A DNA stretch of 64,000 nt from JBGTIS01 sp041745535 (GCA_041745535.1 JBGTIS010000073.1:6007-70006); one strand, 5' to 3'. Counted from the stretch's first letter, positions 16,734 through 27,557 are shown. The notes: a model not told the origin generated them from the letters alone. Made by a program: numbers and translations.

Positions 16734-16773
16734 AAAAAAGGTATACCGGATTCAGAATCCCGGTATGCCTTTT
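16734..16773 (-). terminator. Terminator after the giant surface protein gene
   Basis: The stem pairs AAAAGGTATACCGG with CCGGTATGCCTTTT (one wobble) around a ten-base loop, with T-rich sequence on both strands. It lies just past the stop at 16797. Confidence 0.75.
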
Positions 16774-16796
16774 AATTTTTGATGAAATACGTGTCC

Positions 16797-19700
16797 CTAC
16801 CGGATTACCGTAACGCCGCCTCTTTCTTCGTATAGCTGATTGTTATCCATGCTGGAACTTCCCTTGAATTTGATCACGAATGGATAGGTGCCGGGCGGTA
16901 CCAGCGACCCACGGCTGGTGCCATCCCAACGGAAGTCCTTATTGTCTGAATAGAAAATAAGTTCCCCCCACCGATTATAAATGGAAACCTCAAAATCATC
17001 GTCGGCCACATATTGGGAATACACATAAAATTCATTATTCCGACCGGAGGGCACAAAAGCATTGGGAGCAAATACCGAAGGTGTACAATCATTGATAACT
17101 TCGGCGGAATCTACTACTGAGCAGCCAAATTCATTGGTAAGCCTTACCGTATAAATTCCAGCCTGGTCGGCTACAATGGTTTGGGTATTCACAAAATTAC
17201 CGCTGGGTATGGTCCATTCAATTTGCGGTGCGAATCCACCATCTAAGGTTATCTGACTAAGTTCAGGATCGGTATTTTCATTACAAATGGTAAAAGGGCC
17301 CGCACCCAATGCACTTTCAGGCGTAGGCGAACGCTGAATACCGGCAGTTTCTTCTACCACACACTGGCCACTTGTTACCTGTACGGTGTAATTTCCCTCG
17401 GGCATATCGGCACGTACAATCAAGCTATCACCTCTGGGTGCGTTGGCAGGTGCTAACTGGTTGCCATCAGGGCCAAACCAGGCAAACTGTAGGCTATCGC
17501 TGTCTGTACTGGTACTGGCAAATAAGGCCAGGTCCTGCCCTTCGCAGGCAACGCCATAAATAATATTGACGATAATGGGTTCGTTTACGGTAATGGGCGC
17601 GTTCCGATTGGCAAAACAGCCTGTGGTTGTATTTCTCACGGTTACCTCATAATCGCCGCTTTCGGTAACGGTAATGGTTTGCCCGTTGGCTACAAAATTA
17701 CCACCTACGGTCCAGGTGTAAATGTAATTACCATCGGGCGGCGGCACAGAAAATTCTACCATAAGCTCTTCTTCGCCGGTTTCACAACTTTCGTTGGTGG
17801 TTTGCACGATCTCAATAATGGGGTTTTCCGAAATATTTACCTCGTAGGTTTGGGTAGAAGGACAAAGATTAGGATTTTGTAAATCTGAGACCGTAACCGA
17901 ATATTCACCCGATTCTCTCACTTCTATTTGATAAATTTCATTGCCATTGTTAACTATTGTGTTACCATCTGGACCTATCCAGGTAAAGTTTCTGTTTTGT
18001 GTTAAAAGATCGTAATCAACTTCAATTGGAACTGATTCTACGCCACAAACATTCAGGGGTGAAGGTTGGGTAAATGTAAATTGTACCGAATCGGTGGGTT
18101 CGGAAACCACAATACCGGTCCGACTTTGGGTACAACCTCCATTACTGATTACTTCCAGATTATAAGTGCCGGCAGCAAGGCCTACACCTCCGGGAACCAT
18201 GAAAGTATTATCGCCATCAGGGTCAAAAACATTACTACCAGATAATTGCGCGCTTCCGGTTATTGTAAAACTGATGGGGAAAGCACTTGCATCGCTTAGC
18301 ACTACTTCAATTTGACCACTATTATTATCACACCCCGCATCAGTACCAATAGCACTATCTATGTTAAAATCAGAAGCACCTTCTTCTATTGCAAAAGCGC
18401 TATCCACACTGCACCCAATACCATTGCTTACAGTAACCGTATAAATTCCTGCACGCTGATTGGTAAGGTCTTCAGAGGTAGCAATTACATTCCCGCGGTT
18501 ATCTGCCCAGCTAAACTGATAGGTATCTCCGGGGTCGCTGGTAATGGTAAGATCTATACCACCTCCACCTGAGGCACAATCGACAGTAGGCGTTTGTACC
18601 AGGTCAAAAGCTGGGGTTTGTTCTACGGTAACCACTACGGTATCATTTACAAAACAGCCTTCCGGCGAATTATCTCTTACCCGAACGGTGTATACAAAAA
18701 CTCCGGATTCGGTGGTATTTACTGGCAATGTAGGATCGTTACTGACTACGTTGTTATCAATTTTCCATTCGTACCCATCCGGATTGGGTGCCGGACTGGC
18801 AATTTCCACATCCAGTATTCTTTCTTCTCCCTGGCAAATGGAGAAATCTTCCGGCAGATTTACAGGTGGACGGGCATCGGCTACAAAAATGGTATCGGCA
18901 CTGATACAGCCTTCCGCATTGGTTACTGTTACGGAATAAAATGCCTCTTCTGATACCGTAATGGTATTCTGCGCTGGTAAATTACCACCGCCCTGCGCGC
19001 CTATTTGTATCCACTCGTAGGTAGCTCCGGCAGGATTGCTGCTGATGGCAGTAATATCTACACTTCCATTACAAAGATTCACCACATCCGGCGCGTCAAT
19101 CTCAAGTCCGGGAGTTACTTCAAAATCCTGTACAAGCGTAGTATCCAGTCCGCATGGATTGGTGATCTGGACAATGGCCCGGTAACTTCCTTCAGTTTCA
19201 AAGGTATAAGTAAATGAATCCTGCGATAAAGAATCAGCGGGAACGGGCGGACTAACCGGCCCTGTAGGCGTACCATTTGCACCCAAGGCCAATATGGTCC
19301 ACTGAAACTGGTCGATCACCGGATCAGTAGGGGTGGCAGTAAAACTGGTTTCATTCCCCACACAGGCATTGTCTACCGAAATAGAAGGTTCTGAAAATGA
19401 ATTACCCCCCTGAAATATATAATCGGGTAATCCCAAACCGGAAGTGGCTCCATCTGGCAAGGCAACAGGACTTCCTCCGAATTCTATTACTCCGGTTTGC
19501 AGGTTTGGAATAATTGATCTCAATGTGGCCGAACCTTGTTCTGCTACATACACCTGCCCGTCGGGACCCCGTTGTATGGCACCAAAATTTCCGGTAGGTC
19601 CGGCAATAACAGGAATATTGTCACCTTCATTAATAGGCCGATCTATGGTTGCGGAATACAAACCCTGGTTGGTAGAGACCATTAATACGGTATTTCCCAG

Positions 19701-22151
19701 GGTGTCGGAAGCAAATTCAACGCCGTAAGGTGTGTTGGGGAAATCTATTGAAACCGGATCGGTCAGTTCCAGCGTTTGGCTATCGAAATTAAACAGCTCT
19801 ACCCGGTCGTTTAAGGCTACGGCTACCACGGTTCCAGTAGAATCGCCGCCGAACTTAATATACCCCCGGCCTTCGTCCAGGTCAGCAAAGGAATGTACGG
19901 AACCTACCGAAGAAATTACCGGTTGCCCGATGCCCTGTTCTGAAATAGGATAGGCCCTGAAATTATTATTTCCGTATTCATGCGCCAGCAGCACGGCATT
20001 CGCTCCGTACCCGCCTAAAATGGTTACCCTTTCGGTACTTTTTACAAACAACAGGTTATTACTGGAAATTACCGCATTGGTGCGTACATCCACAATAGAA
20101 TATCTCAATTCGTATCCGCCGTCTTCATTATCCACTGGGGTAGTGGTAAAAATATAGAAAATTCCTTCCGACCCCGGCATCTGTACCATAGCTACCTGGG
20201 TGGTGCCCGGATTACCTCCAATGCCAGTTCCGGTATCATCTGCAATAGGTGCTTCCTGATGTACCCTGTCGCCGGTAACAGGATCAATGGTAACAAACCA
20301 GACCGTTTGCCCATCAGTATAAAATAAAATTTCTCCGTTGTTATCAGAAACCGCCGCTACCCCTTCCGGGGCGTTCATAGCCCCGTCACCCACTGGTGTA
20401 ATAGCTCCCTGCCCGTTAGGATCATATAAGGTATTAAAATCTATACCGGCGCCATTACCAAAATACCATACATTGTAAAACTGATTTTCTTCCAGATACA
20501 CTTTCACGTTCGACTGCGCGTAATTAGAACACCCGGTAGCCTGATCGGTTACAATTACCCAGTATACTCCTGCTTCATTTACCTGAATAGTGTCCGTAGT
20601 CTTTCCATTGCTCCAACGGTATTGGTACGATCCTCCTCCGGTTTGGCCACCCCCTCCTTGTCCACCGCTTTGTGGCGCTGCATTCAGGGTAGCGAATTCG
20701 CCCGGACAAATTGTGGTATCCTGCACCAGAGGAATCTGCGCATCAAATGCCTGCACAGCCACATTGGTAGAAGTAAAGGCAGAATCGTTAGGCCAGTAAG
20801 CGGTAGCCGTAACTGACAAAGGTGTGCCATCCTGCGGTATAATACTGGGGCTGATGCCCGTAAAGCCTTGTCCGTTTACATTCCACACAATGCTATCAGG
20901 CTCGGGCGTTCCCGGAGGAAAATCAGGCACTAAATTCACCGGATTGTTCTGGCAGGCTGGTATAGGTGCCGCCGGAGAAGTACCGATGGTGAAAAAATAC
21001 TGAGCCGATCGCGCTGGTGAAAATTGAGCAAACTGTCCACTTTCAAAATCCGTGTTATTAAACAAACCAGCCGTATACGTAAGGTTGTTAAAAGTGCTGT
21101 CGGCACTGCCAATGCTGCCCAGCAGGAAGGGTCCCCCGGCCGTAGCCTGGTACAAATGGTACACATTACCATCAGGACCTAATTGCAATCCTGAACTGTT
21201 TACCGCGGTGATGCCGGGAACCACATTAATGGTATTGGCCGCTACATTGTACTGCAAAACCCGCCCGCCATTACCCGTAGCCAGGTACAACTTAGAACCG
21301 TCTTCCGACCATTCGGTATCCACCACCGATTCGGTAGGCGCCACACCGCCAATGGTATTTATATAAGTAAGCGCTCCTGTAGCAGGATTTATATTCAGCA
21401 ATTGTACACCCACACCGGCATTGCTGGCTGCCGCGGCAATCTGATTGGAAGCGCTGCTGTAAGCAAGGTTAACAATATCAACCGGGTTAACGCCGGCACT
21501 GCTCAGGTCATACGCCGTGGAAGTACTGGTACCCATATTGGCGGTAACTGCGGTTACATAATATTTCGCGGTACCGGGCACCTGGGTTACGAGCCAAAAC
21601 CCGGTATTATCGGCATTAGGTACTACCGTTATACCTTCGCCCAGCGTTTCCGCGGTAGGGCTAATGGTTACCGGCTGATTAGTAGGCGTAGTTACACTAG
21701 CCTGTGGATAGCCCTGAGTAGCCAGATTTACGGCTACCGTCCGTACCTCCACCGATCCTCCCACATTTACAAAAATATAATATTCCTGTACCGGATTGGC
21801 AGGATCGCCACCCGGTTTGGGTACAATCACTACGGGCTGATTGCTGTTTGGATCGCCACCCAGGCCAGTGGCAATTACTGTTCCTTCGGCATCAAAAACC
21901 TGTGCGCCATCCGTATAAAATAACAGATCACCCGTACCGGGATCGTTGGCTATTGCTTTTGCTCCATTGGGCATATCCGCACCCAAAGCAGGTGCCTGAT
22001 TGGACCCATCACCAAATGAGATAGTTTTGCCTGTTCCGAATATCCAGTTTTTATCGGGCCGGCTTTGTGCCTGCAGCCCTTCAGAAAAAAACAGAAAGCT
22101 TAAAAAGCAGACAAATAATGATGTAGTTAAGTAAAAAGTTTTGTCAAACAT
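16797..22151 (-). CDS. Giant T9SS-secreted multi-Ig surface protein with CHU_C tail
   Basis: At 1784 residues it has a signal peptide (1-29, ending LQAQS). Two related propeller-like regions follow, at about 31-390 and 557-900. Both open with a W-x-FG-x-G core and later contain LFYTDG. Each is followed by Ig/PKD-like modules; from about 930 on there is a long series of these with spaced cysteines and phrases like GIYTVTVSNGIGCSV. The last 95 residues form the gliding-motility-associated C-terminal (CHU_C, type B sorting) domain: FAPNAFVPSG, YNRWGELIF, WDGTSRGSLVPPGTY. It is expected on the cell surface through type IX secretion. Divergent from porP/sprF-like gene. SprB-like adhesin role is inference. 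Confidence 0.88.
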   Translation of the reverse strand: MFDKTFYLTTSLFVCFLSFLFFSEGLQAQSRPDKNWIFGTGKTISFGDGSNQAPALGADMPNGAKAIANDPGTGDLLFYTDGAQVFDAEGTVIATGLGGDPNSNQPVVIVPKPGGDPANPVQEYYIFVNVGGSVEVRTVAVNLATQGYPQASVTTPTNQPVTISPTAETLGEGITVVPNADNTGFWLVTQVPGTAKYYVTAVTANMGTSTSTAYDLSSAGVNPVDIVNLAYSSASNQIAAAASNAGVGVQLLNINPATGALTYINTIGGVAPTESVVDTEWSEDGSKLYLATGNGGRVLQYNVAANTINVVPGITAVNSSGLQLGPDGNVYHLYQATAGGPFLLGSIGSADSTFNNLTYTAGLFNNTDFESGQFAQFSPARSAQYFFTIGTSPAAPIPACQNNPVNLVPDFPPGTPEPDSIVWNVNGQGFTGISPSIIPQDGTPLSVTATAYWPNDSAFTSTNVAVQAFDAQIPLVQDTTICPGEFATLNAAPQSGGQGGGGQTGGGSYQYRWSNGKTTDTIQVNEAGVYWVIVTDQATGCSNYAQSNVKVYLEENQFYNVWYFGNGAGIDFNTLYDPNGQGAITPVGDGAMNAPEGVAAVSDNNGEILFYTDGQTVWFVTIDPVTGDRVHQEAPIADDTGTGIGGNPGTTQVAMVQMPGSEGIFYIFTTTPVDNEDGGYELRYSIVDVRTNAVISSNNLLFVKSTERVTILGGYGANAVLLAHEYGNNNFRAYPISEQGIGQPVISSVGSVHSFADLDEGRGYIKFGGDSTGTVVAVALNDRVELFNFDSQTLELTDPVSIDFPNTPYGVEFASDTLGNTVLMVSTNQGLYSATIDRPINEGDNIPVIAGPTGNFGAIQRGPDGQVYVAEQGSATLRSIIPNLQTGVIEFGGSPVALPDGATSGLGLPDYIFQGGNSFSEPSISVDNACVGNETSFTATPTDPVIDQFQWTILALGANGTPTGPVSPPVPADSLSQDSFTYTFETEGSYRAIVQITNPCGLDTTLVQDFEVTPGLEIDAPDVVNLCNGSVDITAISSNPAGATYEWIQIGAQGGGNLPAQNTITVSEEAFYSVTVTNAEGCISADTIFVADARPPVNLPEDFSICQGEERILDVEIASPAPNPDGYEWKIDNNVVSNDPTLPVNTTESGVFVYTVRVRDNSPEGCFVNDTVVVTVEQTPAFDLVQTPTVDCASGGGGIDLTITSDPGDTYQFSWADNRGNVIATSEDLTNQRAGIYTVTVSNGIGCSVDSAFAIEEGASDFNIDSAIGTDAGCDNNSGQIEVVLSDASAFPISFTITGSAQLSGSNVFDPDGDNTFMVPGGVGLAAGTYNLEVISNGGCTQSRTGIVVSEPTDSVQFTFTQPSPLNVCGVESVPIEVDYDLLTQNRNFTWIGPDGNTIVNNGNEIYQIEVRESGEYSVTVSDLQNPNLCPSTQTYEVNISENPIIEIVQTTNESCETGEEELMVEFSVPPPDGNYIYTWTVGGNFVANGQTITVTESGDYEVTVRNTTTGCFANRNAPITVNEPIIVNIIYGVACEGQDLALFASTSTDSDSLQFAWFGPDGNQLAPANAPRGDSLIVRADMPEGNYTVQVTSGQCVVEETAGIQRSPTPESALGAGPFTICNENTDPELSQITLDGGFAPQIEWTIPSGNFVNTQTIVADQAGIYTVRLTNEFGCSVVDSAEVINDCTPSVFAPNAFVPSGRNNEFYVYSQYVADDDFEVSIYNRWGELIFYSDNKDFRWDGTSRGSLVPPGTYPFVIKFKGSSSMDNNQLYEERGGVTVIR

Positions 22152-22467
22152 ACGTGCGACTAATTAATTTTGCTAAAGTACGCTGAATAATAAGAATCTG
22201 TTGGGTATTGTAAGAAATCGAAGCAAATAGCATGCTCCTACAATTTTTCTTCCACTATTTTTATGCCGTAATCTGATTAGGTTAGGAAATTTTTAATTAA
22301 CCTTCCTATATACTTCTGAGTTAATTTTCTTATGAAACGTTCATTTTTGTGGTTTTAATATTTTTGGCTTGAAATCTGTTTAATTTTTGTTTCTTAAATC
22401 ACAATATTTGATTATTTTTTTCGCTTTTAGTACAAGCATTAGGCTCCTTAACATAAAATTTGATTTG
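22152..22467. other. Shared divergent promoter region
   Basis: A 316-base AT-rich gap between the minus-strand surface protein gene and the plus-strand PorP/SprF gene. Promoters for both should lie here. No strong TAnnTTTG box or hairpin stood out. Confidence 0.4.
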
Positions 22468-23502
22468 ATGCGAAAGTTTTCCTTTTTTTTAATATTCATT
22501 TTAACTTCGTTAACTGCTGTGGTAGAGGTGTATGGGCAGGACCCTCAGTTTTCGCAGTTTTATGCAGCCCCATTGTACCTTAACCCGGCTTTTGCGGGGT
22601 CAACCGAACAGGCGCGTGTGGGACTTAACTTTCGGCGCCAGTGGCCGACACTTAATGCCAATTTTACTACGGCTTCTGTGTATTTCGATAATTATTTCGA
22701 AGATTTTAACAGCGGTGTGGGCATCATCATTAATGGCGACCGGGCAGGTCTGGCTGGTCTTAATTCACTGTCAGTAGGTTTACAGTATGCGTATCAGCTT
22801 AAAATAACTGATAACCTCACTTTCCGGCCAGGTTTTGAGGTAGCCTACTATCGCCGCGATATTAATTTCGACAAACTTATTTTTGGCGATCAGCTTTCGT
22901 CCAATGGTCCAATTGGTCAGCCTACAGCCGAACTGTTAAATACGGGGCAAAGTAAATCATTTGCCGACATCTCTCTGGGAGGATTGCTTTATAACAACAA
23001 CTTTTATTTTGGTTATTCGGCGCATCATGTAAACAAGCCCAATCAGGCATTTTTATCGGAAGAAGAGAGTCGCCTGCCCATTAAAATGTCGTTCCATGCC
23101 GGATACAAAATTCTGTTACCAACTGGCTTTGGGCAACGCGGTTTTAACGATAAAGGGCTGGAAAGAAGTATTACGCCGGCAGTTCATTACAAAATGCAGG
23201 GTCCTTTCGACCAGTTAGATTTGGGTGCCTACTTTACTTATGAGCCTGTAATATTTGGCGTATGGTACCGTGGGCTACCTGTTAAAACGCTGGAAAACCA
23301 GAGTAACAATGATTCATTTATTGCCCTAATCGGTTTTATGACAGGAAATTTATCTATAGGCTATAGCTTTGATTATACCATTTCTGGATTAGGCATACAA
23401 AGCGGCGGGGCCCATGAACTATCGCTTTCATATTTATTTTCATTACGTGATCCCAGACTTCCACCCAAAAACGTCAGAAAAATTCCATGTCCTAAATTCT
23501 GA
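22468..23502 (+). CDS. PorP/SprF-family outer-membrane protein of type IX secretion
   Basis: The start is set at 22468 (MRKFSFFLIFILTSL), which gives a clean signal peptide ending VYGQ and 344 residues. A start 27 codons upstream would mask it. The mature protein opens with DPQFSQFYAAPLYLNPAFAG, the diagnostic opening of PorP/SprF proteins, and continues as an amphipathic beta-barrel (GVGIIINGDRAG, LSVGLQYAYQ, LSIGYSFDYTISG). Family members assist secretion and surface attachment of a partner CHU_C protein and are usually encoded beside it, as here, where the giant gene lies divergently upstream. Confidence 0.93.
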   Translation: MRKFSFFLIFILTSLTAVVEVYGQDPQFSQFYAAPLYLNPAFAGSTEQARVGLNFRRQWPTLNANFTTASVYFDNYFEDFNSGVGIIINGDRAGLAGLNSLSVGLQYAYQLKITDNLTFRPGFEVAYYRRDINFDKLIFGDQLSSNGPIGQPTAELLNTGQSKSFADISLGGLLYNNNFYFGYSAHHVNKPNQAFLSEEESRLPIKMSFHAGYKILLPTGFGQRGFNDKGLERSITPAVHYKMQGPFDQLDLGAYFTYEPVIFGVWYRGLPVKTLENQSNNDSFIALIGFMTGNLSIGYSFDYTISGLGIQSGGAHELSLSYLFSLRDPRLPPKNVRKIPCPKF

Positions 23503-23721
23503 TATAACCAAATTGTTGTACGTAACTTCAGGATACTTCAATGGGAATGGGCTGGAATTGAATTACTGGTCAGCGCTTATAATTTGTTAGATTTGCGGTA
23601 AAATCCGTTTAGGATTCGGAGCTTTATCATTTTTATTTAGCGAAAGGAGTTATTCGCATATAGCTTTTTCTGTCTAATATCTTCTTCAAAACTATTCCGT
23701 TCGAATACTAAAATTTAGTTT

Positions 23722-24978
23722 ATGAATGCACAAGCGATTTTATACCTCATTTTAGCTATTATTACGGTTAACTTTTTATTAGAACAAATTCTGGACTACC
23801 TGAACAGAAAACACAGAAAACAATCTTTACCAGAGGAATTAAAGGGTATTTACGATGAAGAAGAATATAAACGCTCAATTCAGTATCAGAATGCAAACAA
23901 CCGGTTTTCGCAGGTAACAGCCATTTTTTCTTTTGTGTTATCTTTTATATTATTAAGTACAGGTTTTTTTGGGTGGCTTGATCAGTTTTTACGACCAGAC
24001 TTTCAAAATCAGATCGTGCATGCCCTTATTTACTTCGGCATTCTTTTTCTGGCTTCTGATCTCATTACAATCCCTTTCCAATTATACGGGACTTTTGTAA
24101 TTGAAGAAAAATTCGGATTTAATAAAACAACGCCCAAACTATTCATCACCGATAAGCTAAAAGGTTATTTACTTTCAATACTGGTAGGGGGTGCCATTGC
24201 CGCTGTATTTCTGTATCTGGTTATTGATATCGGGGCCAATTTCTGGCTGTATTTCTGGGGCATTATCGCCATTATTACGCTCCTTTTGAATATGTTTTAC
24301 ACTTCCCTCATCGTACCTCTTTTCAACAAGCTTACTCCTTTGCAGGATGGACCTTTAAAAGAAGCCATCGAAGCCTATAGCAAAAAAATAGATTTCCCAT
24401 TAGACAATATTTTTGTGATTGACGGGTCAAAAAGGTCCAGCAAAGCCAATGCGTTTTTCTCAGGTATAGGCCGTAAGAAAAAAATTGTGTTGTATGACAC
24501 GCTCATTGAAAATCATTCCCAACAAGAACTAGTAGCCGTACTGGCCCATGAGGCAGGACACTACAAGAAGAAGCATATTATCGCAGGATTTATACTTTCT
24601 GTTTTGCAGATTGGATTTACGCTTTTTATCCTTTCTCTACTTATTTTTAATCAGGAATTATCGCTGGCTCTGGGTGCCGCACAAATTAGCATTCCTGTAA
24701 ATTTAATTGCTTTCGGTATTTTGTTTTCGCCCATCAGTACGGTTACGGGCTTATTAATGAACATGCTTAGCCGTAAAAATGAGTTTGAGGCCGATGCTTA
24801 TGCCACCCATACTTACGACGGGGCTGCTCTCCAGCTTGCCCTGAAAAAATTATCGGCAAAAAATCTCAGCAATCTGTTACCCCACAAATGGTATGTGTTT
24901 TTCAATTACTCTCATCCCCCGTTACTACAACGAATCCGGGCTATTGACAAAGAGAAAAACCACATAACAACTTATTGA
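23722..24978 (+). CDS. M48 family CAAX-protease-like (Ste24) membrane metallopeptidase
   Basis: A 418-residue integral membrane protein with several hydrophobic segments and the zinc site HEAGH at 276-280, plus the third-ligand motif EFEAD at 354-358. A pre-domain of Ste24 type is seen (FGFNKTTPKLFITDKLKG). Length and layout match Ste24/CAAX prenyl protease 1 rather than the shorter HtpX. In bacteria these enzymes act in membrane protein quality control; the substrate is unknown. The last codons keep the family block FNYSHPPLLQRIRAI. It is probably monocistronic, with a TAGATTTG box about 127 bases upstream. Confidence 0.92.
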   Translation: MNAQAILYLILAIITVNFLLEQILDYLNRKHRKQSLPEELKGIYDEEEYKRSIQYQNANNRFSQVTAIFSFVLSFILLSTGFFGWLDQFLRPDFQNQIVHALIYFGILFLASDLITIPFQLYGTFVIEEKFGFNKTTPKLFITDKLKGYLLSILVGGAIAAVFLYLVIDIGANFWLYFWGIIAIITLLLNMFYTSLIVPLFNKLTPLQDGPLKEAIEAYSKKIDFPLDNIFVIDGSKRSSKANAFFSGIGRKKKIVLYDTLIENHSQQELVAVLAHEAGHYKKKHIIAGFILSVLQIGFTLFILSLLIFNQELSLALGAAQISIPVNLIAFGILFSPISTVTGLLMNMLSRKNEFEADAYATHTYDGAALQLALKKLSAKNLSNLLPHKWYVFFNYSHPPLLQRIRAIDKEKNHITTY

Positions 24979-25111
24979 TTTTGAGGAAAATAATACATCA
25001 TTAGGTTTTACTTGAAATCAGTTTTACCATATCCCTACAATTATCTAGTTTTCATTGATATTATTAAAGATTATACATCACTATTCGCTATTGTATATTG
25101 AACAATCTGTT

Positions 25112-27532
25112 ATGAAAACTATTATTTTTCAGCATGTTACGGTTTTTAAATATAGAAACCTCCATGATTTTAATTGTAAAAGAAAAAGTAACTTTTTAAG
25201 AACCAATTTCATTTTTTGCCTGATTCTATTTGTCTTTACAAGTTTTTTCAATCAGGTATTTGCCCAGGGCATAAATAGTTCGGCAGACCGTGCCAACAAA
25301 TTTTTTGAACTTGCTAAAAATTATGAAGCTGCTTTACCACTTTATCAACAGGCTGTAGAAGAAGGAGTAACCGATCCTATGGTATATTACCGGTTAGGCG
25401 TTTGTTATACCTATACCCCCACTTTAATTCAGCAAATAAACTCCATTGCCTATTTTGAAAAGGCACTTAAGGGGAGCAAAGAAAATATTCCAACCAAAGT
25501 GTTCTATTATCTGGGGCAGATGTACCACAAGGATATTAAAATACAGCAGGCTATCGATAGTTATAACCAATACAAAAAATTTGCTGATAAGGATAACAAG
25601 GAGGCAAAAGAATTACTGAAAGATACAGAAAGGCAGCTTACCATGTGTAAAAATGCCCTGTTTCTAATTAATGAGAGCAGTGGTGTGGTAATTAATAAAT
25701 TTAACGAGACCGTTAACACAAAAAACACAGAATACAATCCAGTGGTAACTGCCGATGAAAGTATGATGGCCTATACAGCGCTGCGGGAAGAACGCGGCAA
25801 ACTGGTTGAAAAAATATTTATTACCGAAAAAGGCTCTGCCGGGAAATGGTCAGTTCCTAAAGAAATCGCGATCAAAACAGATTTAAATGTAGGTACAGCG
25901 GGCATTTCTCCCGATGGGCAGGAAATGATCGTTTTTGTAGGAGGAGCCAATCGTACCGGAAGTTTGTATTGTATTCAGAAAAATGGCAGTGGCTGGTCAG
26001 TTCCCACCAGCCTGGGCGATATGATTAACTCAAAATATCTGGAAACCACGGCCAGTATCACTCCTAATGGAAAAACCATATATTTCGCCAGCAACCGGCC
26101 CCAAGGATTTGGTGGGATGGACATTTATAAATCGGAACGGGATGCCACAGGCAAGTGGGGCAGACCTGAAAATTTAGGCCCTGAAATAAATACCGAATAT
26201 GATGAGGATGCCCCATTTATTCACCCCGATAGTAAAACGCTGTTTTTTACGTCTAACAACCTGAAATCAATGGGGGGGAGCGATATTTTCAGAACTAGTT
26301 ATGTAGCCGGGAAGTGGCAAACACCAGAAAACTTAGGATATCCCATTAATACACCTACTGACGACAACTATTTTACCCTGACCGCAAACGGAAAAATGGG
26401 TTATTTTTCTTCAGAAAGAAAAGATGGCACTGGTGGGCAGGATATTTACTATTTTGAAATGCCCGCTCAGAATTCCAATATTCCCCTTACCCTAATTAAA
26501 GGAAGGATTTTAGCTGGTGAAAATGAATTGAAACCGGTACCCACCATTATTAAAGTGGTAGATAATGAGGCACAGAAAAAGATAGATTATGTATACAATC
26601 CTGAAAAATCTACCGGTAATTATCTGATTATTTTGCCTCCTGGGAAAAACTACGACCTGATTATTGAGTCAGAAGGTTATCTGCCTTACACAGTTAATGT
26701 TAACATTCCGAATCAGACCAATTTCTATGAATTGTATCAGGAAATTTTGTTAAAGCCTATTAAGCAATTTGGCGTAGTAGTGGGCCAGGAAGTTTCAGTA
26801 AAAAACGCTTTTCACAACGTAAATGAACAAACTAAAAGTACAGCACGGCATGCCAATGAAGCTATGCTGGTACAACGAGATAGCTTAGACCTGTATGATA
26901 TGATGGAAGCTATCATTGCCGCTACCGATACGGCAGCTTACGAGTATTTGCTAAGTTTGATGTACGCTACAAATCCCATTGACGCTATTGATTTCAATGA
27001 TTTATCAGAAGAGAAACTGGAATCAGCAGAAATAGCTTATTTCTATGACGAAACTGGTACTGACAATCTGGAAGCAAAAAAAGTAGGCAATGAAACCATT
27101 TACACTTTACCTACCTTTTATGTAACCGAAGAGGCAATTAAACAGAAAAATAAAAAAAATGTAGCCAGCAATTACGACAAAAAGCTATTGCAAACAGTAA
27201 AGAATGTTTTTTTTGATATTGGCGTGAGCAAGTTCAACGATTCGTATAAATCTGAATTACAGGAAATTGCCAATTTGCTGAAGCAGTATGAAAGTTTAGG
27301 AGTAGAAATTTCCGGATATGCTTCCCCTGAAGGCAATGCGGAAGACAACCAGCGCTTGTCGAACGAACGTGCCATTGAGGTGTTAAACTTTTTCAATCAG
27401 CAAAATATTGTAAGAAGGCGCATCATTGCCCGTGGTTATGGCGCATCCAGCGGCAAAGTAGATAATAAAGATGAAAGCCGTAGAGTAGAAATCAGGCTTA
27501 TTGATTTAAATAATTACGAACTGGCCGAATAA
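25112..27532 (+). CDS. OmpA-family protein with TPR, PD40 propeller and regulatory domain (PorE-like)
   Basis: The 806-residue protein (start at 25112; a start 19 codons earlier is possible) has a hydrophobic export signal ending FAQG. Domains follow in order: TPR-like helices (AAENYEAALPLYQQ-type region, about 40-160), WD40/PD40 propeller blades (TADESMMAYTALR, ISPDGQEMIVFV, ITPNGKTIYFASNRPQG, IHPDSKTLFFTSNN), a CarboxypepD_reg-like module (about 455-550), and a C-terminal OmpA peptidoglycan-binding domain (VFFDIG, LSNERAIEVLNFF, RRVEIRLI). This order is that of PorE, a T9SS accessory protein anchoring the machine to peptidoglycan. Near porP/sprF, so T9SS linkage is likely. The unusually long N-terminus before the signal is odd. 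Confidence 0.85.
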   Translation: MKTIIFQHVTVFKYRNLHDFNCKRKSNFLRTNFIFCLILFVFTSFFNQVFAQGINSSADRANKFFELAKNYEAALPLYQQAVEEGVTDPMVYYRLGVCYTYTPTLIQQINSIAYFEKALKGSKENIPTKVFYYLGQMYHKDIKIQQAIDSYNQYKKFADKDNKEAKELLKDTERQLTMCKNALFLINESSGVVINKFNETVNTKNTEYNPVVTADESMMAYTALREERGKLVEKIFITEKGSAGKWSVPKEIAIKTDLNVGTAGISPDGQEMIVFVGGANRTGSLYCIQKNGSGWSVPTSLGDMINSKYLETTASITPNGKTIYFASNRPQGFGGMDIYKSERDATGKWGRPENLGPEINTEYDEDAPFIHPDSKTLFFTSNNLKSMGGSDIFRTSYVAGKWQTPENLGYPINTPTDDNYFTLTANGKMGYFSSERKDGTGGQDIYYFEMPAQNSNIPLTLIKGRILAGENELKPVPTIIKVVDNEAQKKIDYVYNPEKSTGNYLIILPPGKNYDLIIESEGYLPYTVNVNIPNQTNFYELYQEILLKPIKQFGVVVGQEVSVKNAFHNVNEQTKSTARHANEAMLVQRDSLDLYDMMEAIIAATDTAAYEYLLSLMYATNPIDAIDFNDLSEEKLESAEIAYFYDETGTDNLEAKKVGNETIYTLPTFYVTEEAIKQKNKKNVASNYDKKLLQTVKNVFFDIGVSKFNDSYKSELQEIANLLKQYESLGVEISGYASPEGNAEDNQRLSNERAIEVLNFFNQQNIVRRRIIARGYGASSGKVDNKDESRRVEIRLIDLNNYELAE

Positions 27533-27557
27533 ACAATAGTTTTAGACCTTAAAATTT

